This document shows, one piece after another, positions 8,143 through 16,130 of a stretch of 64,000 bases of DNA (positions within the stretch are counted from its first letter, which is position 1; each line of letters begins with the position of its first letter). Location: contig NZ_JARGDO010000009.1 in the NCBI RefSeq assembly GCF_029211185.1, forward strand, positions 62,001 to 126,000. The letters are read 5' to 3'. The position numbers were made by a program, and so were the translations under genes. This DNA is from Tessaracoccus caeni. GTDB lineage: Bacteria; Actinomycetota; Actinomycetes; Propionibacteriales; Propionibacteriaceae. The notes beneath the pieces are model-generated. The model was not told the DNA's origin. It did no database searches and saw only the letters and a list, made by a program, of their open reading frames with translations.

Positions 8143-8826
8143 ATGTCGGTTACCGAGTTGTCGGCGAGCGCTCAGAACTACCTCAAGGTGGTGTGGAGCC
8201 TCTCGGAGTGGTCGGACGCGCCCGTGACCCCCAGCCTGATCGCGGAGAAGAGCGGGGTGAAGCTGTCCTCCGTCTCCGACGCCGTGCGCCGGCTCACCAC
8301 GCAGGGCCTGATGGAGCACACGCCTTATGGCGCGGTGACGCTCACCGAGCGCGGGCGCGGGTACGCCGTCGCGATGGTGCGCCGGCACCGGCTGATCGAG
8401 ACCTTCCTCGTCGAGACCCTCGGCTACGGCTGGGAGCAGGTGCACGACGAGGCCGAGGCGTTGGAGCACGCCGTCTCCGACTTCATGGTGGAGCGGATCG
8501 ACGAGTTCCTCGGTTTCCCCACCAGGGATCCCCATGGCGACCCGATCCCGGCCGCCGACGGCTCGGTCCCGCACCTGGTGGCTGAGCCGTTGGCGTACGC
8601 GCACGCCGGTCAGTCGGTGGTGGTGGAGCGGATCGCCGACGACGACCCCGCCCTGCTGCAGTTCTTCGTGGGCCACGGCATCGTCGTCGGGGCGCGCCTC
8701 GAGGTGACCGACGGCCCGCCGTATTCCGACGCGGTGCAGGTGCGCGTCGAGGACGCCGGCGAGCCCGTCACGCTGGGGCGGGCGCCGATGGCCGCGCTGT
8801 TCGTGTCAGGCGACACGACGCGCTGA
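8143..8826 (+). CDS. DtxR/MntR-family metal-dependent repressor
   Basis: Manganese- or iron-dependent transcription repressor, about 227 residues. The ATG at 8143 has GAGGAA six bases upstream and gives the canonical start MSVTELSASAQNYLKVVWSL; the frame is open further upstream without a sensible protein. The winged helix covers residues 1-75 (TPSLIAEKSGVKLSSVSDAV), followed by a metal-binding and dimerisation domain (HRLIETFLVETLGYGWEQVH, DEAEALEHAVSD) and a C-terminal SH3/FeoA-like domain. It converges on, and overlaps by 21 bases, a manganese-type ABC operon, so it most likely represses that operon when manganese is plentiful. Confidence 0.88.
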   Translation: MSVTELSASAQNYLKVVWSLSEWSDAPVTPSLIAEKSGVKLSSVSDAVRRLTTQGLMEHTPYGAVTLTERGRGYAVAMVRRHRLIETFLVETLGYGWEQVHDEAEALEHAVSDFMVERIDEFLGFPTRDPHGDPIPAADGSVPHLVAEPLAYAHAGQSVVVERIADDDPALLQFFVGHGIVVGARLEVTDGPPYSDAVQVRVEDAGEPVTLGRAPMAALFVSGDTTR

Positions 8827-9663
8827 ACGTCGGCGGACGCGCTGGGCGAGGACTCCGTGGCGCGGACCGAAGAGGTACGCCCCCGCGAAGACGACCCCCT
8901 GGGCGAGCACGATCATGGCACCGGACGCGGTGTCCAGGTAGTAGCTGAGATAGAGGCCGGTCACGGCGCAGACGCTCGCCAACGACGGCGCGATCACCAG
9001 CATGCGGGGGAACCGGTCGGTGAGCAGGTAGGCGGTCGAGCCGGGGATGATGAGCATCGCCACCACCAGGATCACGCCCACGGCCTGCAGCGCGACCACC
9101 GACGTGAGCGCGAGCAGCCCGAGCAGCATGGCACTCAACAGGCGCGGGTTGAGACCGATCGCGTGCGCGTGGGTGGGGTCGAAGGCGAAGAGGGTGAAGT
9201 CGCGCCGTTTGGCGATCAGCACGACGAAGGTGAGGGCGCCCAGAATGGCCACCTGCACGAGCTCGGCGCTTGATACGCCCAGCAGGTTGCCGAAGATGAT
9301 GTGGCTGAGGTCGGTCTGGGACGGGATCACCGAGATCAGCACCAGGCCGAGAGCGAAGAGGGTGGTGAAGACGATGCCGATCGCGGCGTCCTCCTTGACC
9401 CGGCTGGTGTCGCGCACCACGCCGATCAGGGCCACCGCGAGGAAGCCGAAGACGGCGGCCCCCAGCGCGAAGGGCAGCCCGGCCACGTACGCGAGCACCA
9501 CGCCAGGCAGCACGGCGTGCGACACCGCGTCGCCCATCAACGACCAGCCGATCAGCACCAGCCAGCACGACAGCACGGCGCACACGATCGAGGAGACCAG
9601 CGCCGTGGCCAGCGCCCGCGTCATGAACTCGTAGCTCAAAGGATCCAGCAGGATGTCGATCAT
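8806..9663 (-). CDS. Manganese ABC transporter permease
   Basis: Membrane subunit of an ABC-3 type metal importer, 285 residues with about eight or nine helices. Family stretches are visible: LVLIGWSLMGDAVSHAVLPG near the N-terminus and AVGVILVVAMLIIPGSTAYL in the second half. It is the last gene of the operon binding protein/ATPase/permease, starting within the ATPase stop (ATGA overlap at 9660-9663). Its 3' end overlaps the convergent DtxR-family gene by 21 bases. Confidence 0.9.
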   Translation of the reverse strand: MIDILLDPLSYEFMTRALATALVSSIVCAVLSCWLVLIGWSLMGDAVSHAVLPGVVLAYVAGLPFALGAAVFGFLAVALIGVVRDTSRVKEDAAIGIVFTTLFALGLVLISVIPSQTDLSHIIFGNLLGVSSAELVQVAILGALTFVVLIAKRRDFTLFAFDPTHAHAIGLNPRLLSAMLLGLLALTSVVALQAVGVILVVAMLIIPGSTAYLLTDRFPRMLVIAPSLASVCAVTGLYLSYYLDTASGAMIVLAQGVVFAGAYLFGPRHGVLAQRVRRRSARRVA

Positions 9664-10400
9664 GCCGCGTCTCCCTCGGCCAGTACGTCGAAGCCGAACG
9701 CGTGCGCCAGGTTCTCCGGCCGCAGCACATCCCGGGGTGGGCCGTGCATGAGAACCCGGCGCATCAGCAGGACCGCGTCATCGGCCAGGTCGGGCAGGGC
9801 GTGGAGATCGTGGGTGGAGATCAAGACGGTGTGGCCGTCGTCGGCCAGCTCCCGCAACAGGCGAGTGATCGTGGCCTCGGAGGCCTTGTCGACCCCGGCG
9901 AAGGGCTCGTCGAGCAGCAGCGTCGCCGCCCCCTGGGCGATGCCGCGCGCGACGAATGCCCGCTTGCGTTGACCGCCGGAGAGCTGGCCGATCTGGCGCC
10001 GGGCGTAGTCGTTCAGGCCGACCCTTTCGAGGGCGGCGTCGACGGCCTCGCGGTCGGCCGGCCGAGGGCGGCGCGTGAACCCCATGTGGCCATAGCGGCC
10101 CATCATCACCACGTCGCGCACCGAGATCGGGAAGCTCCAGTCGACGTCCTCGCGCTGAGGCACATACCCGACGCGGCCCGTGCGTCGCGCGCAACCGGGC
10201 TGGTCGCCGTCGATCAGCACGTCGCCCTGGTCGGGGCGCAGCATGCCCATGATCGTCTTGAAGAGGGTCGACTTGCCCGAGCCGTTCATGCCGATGAGGC
10301 CGCAGACGCGGCCCCGCTCGATGCTCAGGGTCGCGCCGTCCAGCGCGAGGACGTCGCCGTAGCGGACTGTGACGTCGCGGACGTCGATCGCGGGGATCAT
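9660..10400 (-). CDS. Manganese ABC transporter ATP-binding protein
   Basis: ATPase subunit of the metal importer, 246 residues. Walker A GMNGSGKST (about 37-45), Q-loop in GYVPQREDVDWSFP, signature LSGGQRKRAFVARGIAQG (about 139-156), Walker B TLLLDEPFAGVD and the switch His in LISTHD. The phrase QREDVDWSFP is typical of MntA/ZnuC-type ATPases. It starts one base after the binding-protein stop and overlaps the permease start, so the three genes are co-translated. Confidence 0.92.
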   Translation of the reverse strand: MIPAIDVRDVTVRYGDVLALDGATLSIERGRVCGLIGMNGSGKSTLFKTIMGMLRPDQGDVLIDGDQPGCARRTGRVGYVPQREDVDWSFPISVRDVVMMGRYGHMGFTRRPRPADREAVDAALERVGLNDYARRQIGQLSGGQRKRAFVARGIAQGAATLLLDEPFAGVDKASEATITRLLRELADDGHTVLISTHDLHALPDLADDAVLLMRRVLMHGPPRDVLRPENLAHAFGFDVLAEGDAA

Positions 10401-10401
10401 C

Positions 10402-11352
10402 TCACTGCGTCCCTCCGGTGAGGCCGCCGACGATCACCTCGGTGTCGTGACGGATCAGGTCGAGATAGGTCGGCACGGGGCCGTCGGCCTCGGAGAGGGA
10501 ATCGACGTAGAGGGTTCCGCCGAACGCGGTGCCCGTGGCCGCGACCACCTGCTGCATGGGCTTGTCGGACACGGTCGACTCGCAGAACACGGCGGGCACC
10601 TCGTTGTCCTCGACGAACTCGATGGTGGCGGCGATCTGCTGGGGCGTCGCCTGCTGCTCGGCGTTGACCGCCCAGATGTAGCGCTCCGTCAGGCCCGCGT
10701 CCCTGGCGAGGTAGGAGAAGGCTCCCTCGCAGGTGACCAGCGCCCGCTGCTGCTCGGGCAGCACGCTGAGCGCGTCGACCAGGTCGTCATGCACCGCCTC
10801 GAGCTGGTCCTTGTAGGCCGCCGCGTTCGCCGCGAAGTCGTCGGCATGCGCGGGGTCCAGCTCGCTGAACGCCTTCGCCATGTTGTCGACGTAGACGCCC
10901 ACGTTGAGCGGGCTCATCCAGGCATGCGGATTCGGCAGACCGCGGTAGGCGTCCTCGGCGATGTCGATCACGTCGACGCCGTCGCTGACGACGTGATGGG
11001 GTACGTCGAGGTCGGCGACGAAGCGCTCGAACCAGAGCTCGAGGTTCAGCCCGTTGTCCAGGATCAGGTCGGCGTCGGCCGCGCGGCGGATGTCGCTGGG
11101 AGTCGGCTCGTAGTGGTGGATCTCGGCGCCGGGCTTGGTGAGCGACTCGACCCGGAGATGGTCCCCGGCGACGTTGCTCGCGACATCGGCCAGCACGGTG
11201 AAGGTGGTCAGCACGACGGGTGTGCCGGTGTCCTCCGGAGTCTCGTCCGGGTTTTCGGTGCAGGCTGCGAGGCTCAGAGCACAGAGCAGCGCGACTCCCG
11301 CTGCGCCGATGCGACGACGATATTCGTTGAACCTTAATCGAAAGTTCGTCAT
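10402..11352 (-). CDS. Manganese-type ABC substrate-binding lipoprotein
   Basis: Cluster A-I metal-binding lipoprotein, about 316 residues. Lipobox LSLAAC follows a positively charged signal sequence. Metal ligands line up with the PsaA/MntC pattern: His in EIHHYEPTPSD, His in NPHAWMSP, Glu in CEGAFSYLA followed by YIWAVNAEQQ, and Asp in YVDSLSEAD. A Glu in the third position points to manganese or iron rather than zinc, which uses His. There is no His-rich loop. The ATG at 11352 is preferred over 11373 because TATGAT lies seven bases before it, suggesting a leaderless message. It is the first gene of the operon. Confidence 0.9.
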   Translation of the reverse strand: MTNFRLRFNEYRRRIGAAGVALLCALSLAACTENPDETPEDTGTPVVLTTFTVLADVASNVAGDHLRVESLTKPGAEIHHYEPTPSDIRRAADADLILDNGLNLELWFERFVADLDVPHHVVSDGVDVIDIAEDAYRGLPNPHAWMSPLNVGVYVDNMAKAFSELDPAHADDFAANAAAYKDQLEAVHDDLVDALSVLPEQQRALVTCEGAFSYLARDAGLTERYIWAVNAEQQATPQQIAATIEFVEDNEVPAVFCESTVSDKPMQQVVAATGTAFGGTLYVDSLSEADGPVPTYLDLIRHDTEVIVGGLTGGTQ

Positions 11353-11359
11353 GCCTAAC

Positions 11360-11365
11360 ATCATA
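11360..11365 (-). promoter_or_regulatory. Minus-10 box of the manganese operon; likely leaderless start
   Basis: On the minus strand TATGAT occupies 11365-11360, and the start codon begins at 11352. A transcription start about seven bases after the box would fall on or next to the A of the ATG. A Shine-Dalgarno sequence is missing. The following bases contain the loose inverted repeat GAAC/GTTC (about 11329-11346), a candidate for the DtxR-family repressor. Confidence 0.45.
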
Positions 11366-11393
11366 GTCCCCATTGCACTTCTATGCTGGGCGG

Positions 11394-12275
11394 ATGCCTG
11401 ATGTCGCCACCCCGCTCATCGCGTGGTACCGCGAGCATGCCCGGGATCTGCCGTGGCGGCGGCCGGGGTTCGGCGCGTGGGGAGTGCTGGTCAGCGAGTT
11501 CATGCTCCAGCAGACCCCGGTGACTCGGGTGATTCCGATGCTGGAGGCGTGGCTGGAGCGGTGGCCCACGCCCACGGCGCTCGCCGGCGCCACGCCCGCC
11601 GAGGTGGTTCACCAGTGGGCCAATCTCGGCTATCCGCGCCGGGCGCTCTGGCTGCGGCAGGCGGCAGAAGTGATCCGCGACCGGCACGACGGCGTGGTGC
11701 CGCGAGAGGTCGACGCCCTGCTGGCGCTGCCTGGGATCGGCGACTACACCGCGCGGGCCGTGGCCGTCTTCGCCTACGGTGACCGGCACCCCGTCGTCGA
11801 TACGAACACCCGGAGGGTGCTGGCGCGCGTTCTCGACGGGCGCTCCCAGCCGGGACCGCCGTCGAAGCGAGACCTCGTCGCGATGGAAGGTGTGCTGCCC
11901 GCGGAGGTCTCTGACGCGGCGCTGGTCAACGCCGCCACCATGGAGCTGGGGGCGACGGTGTGCCTGGCCCGGGTGCCCCGCTGCGAGATCTGCCCCGTGA
12001 CGAGCCTCTGCGCGTGGCGTGCGGCCGGCTATCCGGATACGGGCGATGCCCGTCGGAAGCAGGCGACGTACGAGGGCAGCGACCGCCAGGCCAGGGGCGC
12101 GGTGCTGCGGGCGCTGCGTGAGATCGATGGCCATGCGCTGCCGGTCGACGACGTGCACCCGGACTGGCCCGACCCGCTCCAGCGTGAGCGGGCGCTCGCC
12201 ACGCTGCTCGCCGACGGCTTGGTCGAGCTCACCGACGGGATGCTGAGACTCCCGGGCGCCGGGATGCTTCCTTAG
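11394..12275 (+). CDS. mutY: A/G-specific adenine glycosylase
   Basis: DNA repair enzyme that removes adenine mispaired with 8-oxoguanine. About 293 residues. The catalytic Glu lies in SEFMLQQTPVTRV (about residue 38); the helix-hairpin-helix and catalytic Asp lie in LPGIGDYTARAVAVFAYGDR followed by HPVVDTNTRR. The iron-sulfur cluster loop is C-x6-C-x2-C-x5-C in CLARVPRCEICPVTSLC. A C-terminal NUDIX-like domain is short, as in other actinobacterial MutY proteins. The ATG at 11394 is preferred over 11373 because homologues start near the ATPLIAWYREHARDLPWR motif. Its end overlaps the convergent HAD gene by four bases. Confidence 0.92.
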   Translation: MPDVATPLIAWYREHARDLPWRRPGFGAWGVLVSEFMLQQTPVTRVIPMLEAWLERWPTPTALAGATPAEVVHQWANLGYPRRALWLRQAAEVIRDRHDGVVPREVDALLALPGIGDYTARAVAVFAYGDRHPVVDTNTRRVLARVLDGRSQPGPPSKRDLVAMEGVLPAEVSDAALVNAATMELGATVCLARVPRCEICPVTSLCAWRAAGYPDTGDARRKQATYEGSDRQARGAVLRALREIDGHALPVDDVHPDWPDPLQRERALATLLADGLVELTDGMLRLPGAGMLP

Positions 12276-13084
12276 ATCAAGCCCAGATCGCGGAAGGCTT
12301 GGACGACGCCTTCGCCTGTGGGGCCGGGGATGACGTGCTGCGCGGCGGCCAGCACCTCGACGGGTGCGCCGTCCACCGCGATGCCGATGCCGGCGTAGCC
12401 GATCATCTCCAGATCGTTCATCCCGTCGCCGATGGCGATGATGTCGGCGCGGTTGAGGCCCAGATGCTGCTCGACGGTAGCGATGCCGAGCGACTTGTCC
12501 ACGCCCAGCAGGTACAGCTCGCCGGCATGGCCGCTGCGTCCGGTGACCGAGTTGGGCAGTGCGCCGATCTCGGAGCCGATGAGTTCGGCGATCGTGGTCA
12601 CCTCGATCGGGGAACTCATGATCGAGACCTTGCTGAACGACGCGTCGCTGAGATCCTCGCGCGCCTCCACGGCGCTCAGTAGGCCCTCGCCGAGAACCTC
12701 GCCGCGGTCCAGCAGCGGCTCGAAGAATGCCCGCAGGCGATCCGCGGATGCCGGCGAGGTGAGAAGACGATCTGGTGATTCCAGGATGAAGGTCGCGTCG
12801 TGCTCGACGAGCAGAGCGGCGGTCTTGGCGGCCAGGTCTGAGGGGTAGCGCACGTCAGCCAGGACTTGGCCGTCGAGTTCGACGTAACCGCCGGCCGCGC
12901 AGACCAGCCCGTCGAAGAAGGAATGCAGGAAGCGGCGGGGAACCATGGTCTTGGCGCGTCCGGTGCAGAGGAATACGCGATGGCCGGCGTCGCGAGCCTG
13001 GTGCACCGCCTCGATGTGGGCGGGCGGAACCTGGCCGTAGTCGGCGAAGGTGCCGTCGAAGTCGATGAAGATGCTCTTAGTCAT
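12272..13084 (-). CDS. Cof-type HAD-superfamily phosphatase
   Basis: Cytoplasmic sugar-phosphate-type phosphatase of the HAD IIB (Cof) class, 270 residues. Motif I IFIDFDGTFADYG (nucleophile Asp about 8, general acid Asp about 10), motif II VFLCTGRAK, Lys in the DKSLGIATVEQHLGL stretch, and motif IV IAIGDGMNDLEMIGYAG. The large C2B cap lies between about residues 85 and 185. Substrate cannot be told from sequence. It converges on mutY with a four-base overlap. Confidence 0.9.
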   Translation of the reverse strand: MTKSIFIDFDGTFADYGQVPPAHIEAVHQARDAGHRVFLCTGRAKTMVPRRFLHSFFDGLVCAAGGYVELDGQVLADVRYPSDLAAKTAALLVEHDATFILESPDRLLTSPASADRLRAFFEPLLDRGEVLGEGLLSAVEAREDLSDASFSKVSIMSSPIEVTTIAELIGSEIGALPNSVTGRSGHAGELYLLGVDKSLGIATVEQHLGLNRADIIAIGDGMNDLEMIGYAGIGIAVDGAPVEVLAAAQHVIPGPTGEGVVQAFRDLGLI

Positions 13085-13183
13085 TGGTTCTTGGACGTTA
13101 CCAGACCATCAGCGGTTGCTCCGAGTGCCGACCAGTCGGGCCCTCCTTATCGCTGCCCGGTGCCTTACGTAGACTGGGTCGCG

Positions 13184-13618
13184 ATGACGACGGCCGCGTA
13201 CACCAGATCGCGCCCCGGCCAAGGGGCGCTTCTGCTGCTGCCTGCGCTGCTCCTGCTGATCATGGGCCTGCTCGGGATGCACGTTCTTGGCCTGCACGGC
13301 ACGCCCGCCGCTCAGGCGGGAGCGGTGCCGGCTGTGGTGGATGTGATCGCGCACGACGCGACGTCCAGCGTCGCGGACGCCGTCGTCGGCCATTCGCACG
13401 ACGATCACCGCCACGATCAGGATGGAGCGGCCGAGCACCTGCACGCCGCGGTGGCGTGCGTCTTCCTGTTGTTCCTTGCGATGGTGGGGATCCTGCCGCC
13501 GCGCCTGCTGAGGCTCTGGGCTCCTGGCCTCGTTCGCGAAAGGGCGACGAGGCTCAGGCCGGTCGCGGTGACGCCCCGTCCGCCTTCCCTTCACGCTCTC
13601 TGCATCAGTCGCACCTGA
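13184..13618 (+). CDS. Histidine-rich small membrane protein (DUF6153-like)
   Basis: 144 residues from the ATG at 13184. It has a hydrophobic N-terminal helix (GALLLLPALLLLIMGLLGMH), a His/Asp-rich outer loop (GHSHDDHRHDQDGAAEHLHA) and a second helix (VACVFLLFLAMVGILPP) before a basic tail. The layout matches short actinobacterial proteins of the DUF6153 type that commonly precede DUF305 genes; that family name is from memory. The His-rich loop is a plausible metal-binding segment. It is followed 101 bases later by the DUF305-CueP lipoprotein, so the pair probably handles copper outside the membrane. Confidence 0.7.
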   Translation: MTTAAYTRSRPGQGALLLLPALLLLIMGLLGMHVLGLHGTPAAQAGAVPAVVDVIAHDATSSVADAVVGHSHDDHRHDQDGAAEHLHAAVACVFLLFLAMVGILPPRLLRLWAPGLVRERATRLRPVAVTPRPPSLHALCISRT

Positions 13619-13719
13619 GGTGCCCGCTGGGGGACGACGCGGCCCGCGTCCGTCACCCACCGGATGTCTGCACCGACCGGGCGGACAGATACCTCAGGAA
13701 CTGACCAGGAGAACACCCC

Positions 13720-14820
13720 ATGAAAATCCGTATCGCGGCCCTCGCCGCACTCACCCTCACTGCTGGACTCGTCCTGTCCGGCTGCGCCGGCAACGATCCT
13801 GCGCCGACCAACAGCCCTAGCCAGAGCCCCAGCCCGTCGGTCTCCGCCGATGCTTCGGAGGCTAATGACGCCGACAAGATGTTCGCCGCCATGATGATCC
13901 CGCACCACGAGCAGGCCATCGAGATGTCCGACGTGCTGCTGGCCAAGGACGGCGTCGACGAGAAGGTCGCCACCCTCGCTGAGGAGATCAAGGCGGCGCA
14001 AGGCCCCGAGATCGAGCAGCTCCAGGGCTGGCTGGAGGCCTGGGGCGTCGATACCTCCCACATCGACATGGGTCACATGGGCCATGGCGACGGCATGATG
14101 ACCGAGGACGACATGGCCGCTCTTGAGGCCGCGCCCGGCGACGAGGCGTCGCGGTTGTTCCTCGAGCAGATGATCGTGCACCACGAGGGTGCCGTCGAGA
14201 TGGCCGAGACCGAGGTGAAGCAAGGGGCCGACGCCGATGCCGTCGCGTTGGCGCAGCGGATCATCGACGCGCAGACCGCCGAGATCACGCTGATGCGCGA
14301 GCTTCTCGGCCAGCCGGGCGACACCGTCGACGAGGCGACTGGCGCGATCCTCGCGGCCCATGGCCTGGACGGACTCGACGCCCGCGGCATCATCGAGAAG
14401 CTCGACACCATGCCGCTGGCCGAGCGCCCCACCGACCTGATGGCGTCGATCAGGCCCACTGGCCTGGTGCTGGCCGACGACGAGCAGCGCGAGGCCACGG
14501 TGCCGATGCCGGAGGACGAGCTCTACGTCTCCTTCGCGCCGTACGTGAGCCAGACCCACGACTGCTGGTTCCACAGCCTCACCACCTGCACCGGCGAGCT
14601 GCGGGGTGCCGACGTGAAGGTCACCGTCACCGACGCTGCGGGGACGACCATCCTGGACGAGGCGTCGACCACCTACGACAACGGCTTCCTCGGCGTCTGG
14701 CTGCCGCGCGACATCGACGGCACCCTGACCGTCGAACACGACGGCAAGGTGGCCACGTCGCCGATCTCCACGAAGGGCGACGAGGCCGCCACCTGCGTCA
14801 CGACGCTGCCGCTGGCGTAG
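13720..14820 (+). CDS. DUF305-CueP fusion lipoprotein
   Basis: Surface lipoprotein of 366 residues, probably copper-binding. Lipobox LSGC with Cys22, then a Ser/Pro linker. Residues 52-195 form a DUF305 four-helix ferritin-like domain with MMIPHHEQAIEMS and a second half MIVHHEGAVEMAE, separated by a Met/His loop (HIDMGHMGHGDGMM). Residues 205-366 match CueP, the periplasmic copper-binding protein of Salmonella: SFAPYVSQTHDCWFHSLTTC, then YDNGFLGVWLPRDIDGT, and a final TCVTTL, keeping the three conserved Cys (282, 290, 359). AGGAGA precedes the ATG. Normally these are separate proteins; joining them is noteworthy. It lies downstream of a His-rich membrane protein. Confidence 0.9.
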   Translation: MKIRIAALAALTLTAGLVLSGCAGNDPAPTNSPSQSPSPSVSADASEANDADKMFAAMMIPHHEQAIEMSDVLLAKDGVDEKVATLAEEIKAAQGPEIEQLQGWLEAWGVDTSHIDMGHMGHGDGMMTEDDMAALEAAPGDEASRLFLEQMIVHHEGAVEMAETEVKQGADADAVALAQRIIDAQTAEITLMRELLGQPGDTVDEATGAILAAHGLDGLDARGIIEKLDTMPLAERPTDLMASIRPTGLVLADDEQREATVPMPEDELYVSFAPYVSQTHDCWFHSLTTCTGELRGADVKVTVTDAAGTTILDEASTTYDNGFLGVWLPRDIDGTLTVEHDGKVATSPISTKGDEAATCVTTLPLA

Positions 14821-14854
14821 CGCCCGTTCCGATTCATGCGACCGGGGTCTCGGC

Positions 14855-15922
14855 TCAGCGGAGCAGTTGTTCCGCGAGGAGTTCGAGGCCCCGGAGCCTG
14901 GCCGGCCAGGAGTCGATGGGGTCGGTCTCGCGGGCGCCCTGCACGGGGTGCACCATGATCTCGTCGACGTCGAAACGCGCGGCGGTCTCGCGAAGCTGGT
15001 CGGCCACCTGGGACGGATCGCCGATGGCCCAGCTCTCGACGATGGGTGCGACCATCTCGCGCAGGTCGTCGCTCAGGGCCGAGCGCACGTCGCGGCCGAC
15101 GAAGCGCCCCTTCTCCAGCGCGCCTCCGGTGCGGAGCCTGGCCATGGCCAACATGTGCGGTTCGGCCAGCGCCCAGGCCTCTGCCTCGTTGTCGGCCACG
15201 GAGACGTTCACGCTGACGAAGGTGCGGGGCGTCGTGTCGCCCTGGCTGCGGAAGCCGCTGCGATACAGCGCCAGCGCACGTTCGGTGCCGATGCCCGAGA
15301 AGTGGTGGGCGAACACGTAGGGCAGCCCGAGCTGGGCGGCGAGTTCGGCCGAGTAGTCGCTGGAGCCGAGCAGCCAGATCTGCGGCGGATGCTGCACGTC
15401 GGGAGCCGGGCGCAGCCGGTAGGTGCGACCCAGCGGAAGCTGGAAGACGGCGCCGTCGCTGCTGAGCAGCGCTTGGATCTCCTCGACGTGCTGGGGGAAG
15501 TCGCGCACAGGGTCGGCGGCGCGACCGGAAGAGTCGACGTAGTGCCCGCCGGAAAGCTGCCCGCGGATGGCCGCTGAGGTGAGCTGGTCGGTGCCGGGTG
15601 CGCGCCCGATGCCCAGGTCGATCCGGTCGCCGTAGACGGCCGCCAGCAGCGCGAACTGCTCGGCGATGGCCAGCGCGGAGTGGTTGGGCAGCATCACGCC
15701 GCCGGAACCCAGCCGGATCCGATGCGTGTTCTGCCCCAGGTACATCAGCTCGACGGCGGGCGTCGTCGAAGCCACCGACTCGGTGTTGTGGTGCTCGGCC
15801 ACCCAATATCGGGTGTAGCCCAGCCGGTCAGCGGCCTCCGCCAACTCGCGGCTGGCCCGGAGGGCCTGGCTCGTCGTCTGTCCCTTGCGTACGCCGATCA
15901 GATCCAACACGGAGAGCTTCAT
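14855..15922 (-). CDS. LLM-class flavin-dependent oxidoreductase (luciferase-like)
   Basis: Bacterial luciferase-fold FMN-dependent monooxygenase or oxidoreductase, 355 residues. It begins MKLSVLDLIGVRKGQT and has RYWVAEHHNTESVASTTPAV (the AEHH signature), RIRLGSGGVMLPNHSALAIA and DLGIGRAPGTD, all typical of the YhbW/MsnO8-type subgroup. The C-terminus holds IMVHPVQGARETDPIDSW. It is a single gene converging on the CueP-fusion gene. The substrate cannot be predicted from sequence. Confidence 0.88.
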   Translation of the reverse strand: MKLSVLDLIGVRKGQTTSQALRASRELAEAADRLGYTRYWVAEHHNTESVASTTPAVELMYLGQNTHRIRLGSGGVMLPNHSALAIAEQFALLAAVYGDRIDLGIGRAPGTDQLTSAAIRGQLSGGHYVDSSGRAADPVRDFPQHVEEIQALLSSDGAVFQLPLGRTYRLRPAPDVQHPPQIWLLGSSDYSAELAAQLGLPYVFAHHFSGIGTERALALYRSGFRSQGDTTPRTFVSVNVSVADNEAEAWALAEPHMLAMARLRTGGALEKGRFVGRDVRSALSDDLREMVAPIVESWAIGDPSQVADQLRETAARFDVDEIMVHPVQGARETDPIDSWPARLRGLELLAEQLLR

Positions 15923-16035
15923 CCAGCCAGATTAGCCCGCTGCACCAGGAGCCTTCGCCGCCTCGTCAGCCGCGCTGATACGCGCCCCGACCGCCCCGCC
16001 CGTCCCCGACCTCCGGACCCTGAACCCATTCCAGG

Positions 16036-16058
16036 AAAATCGGCCATTGGCCGATTTT
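16036..16058. repeat. Inverted repeat AAAATCGGCC / GGCCGATTTT
   Basis: A perfect 10-bp stem with an ATT loop, flanked by A and T runs so it could end transcription in either direction, or serve as an operator. A half copy, GAATCGGCCACTG, follows at about 16076. It lies in the 208-bp space between the divergently transcribed luciferase-like and lipase-like genes, where an operator is more likely than a terminator. Confidence 0.55.
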
Positions 16059-16130
16059 GCGGTGTCTGGTGACGAGAATCGGCCACTGCCCACTCGTTCT
16101 GGCTTGGGTTCGTCGTGGGAGAATCGCGGG

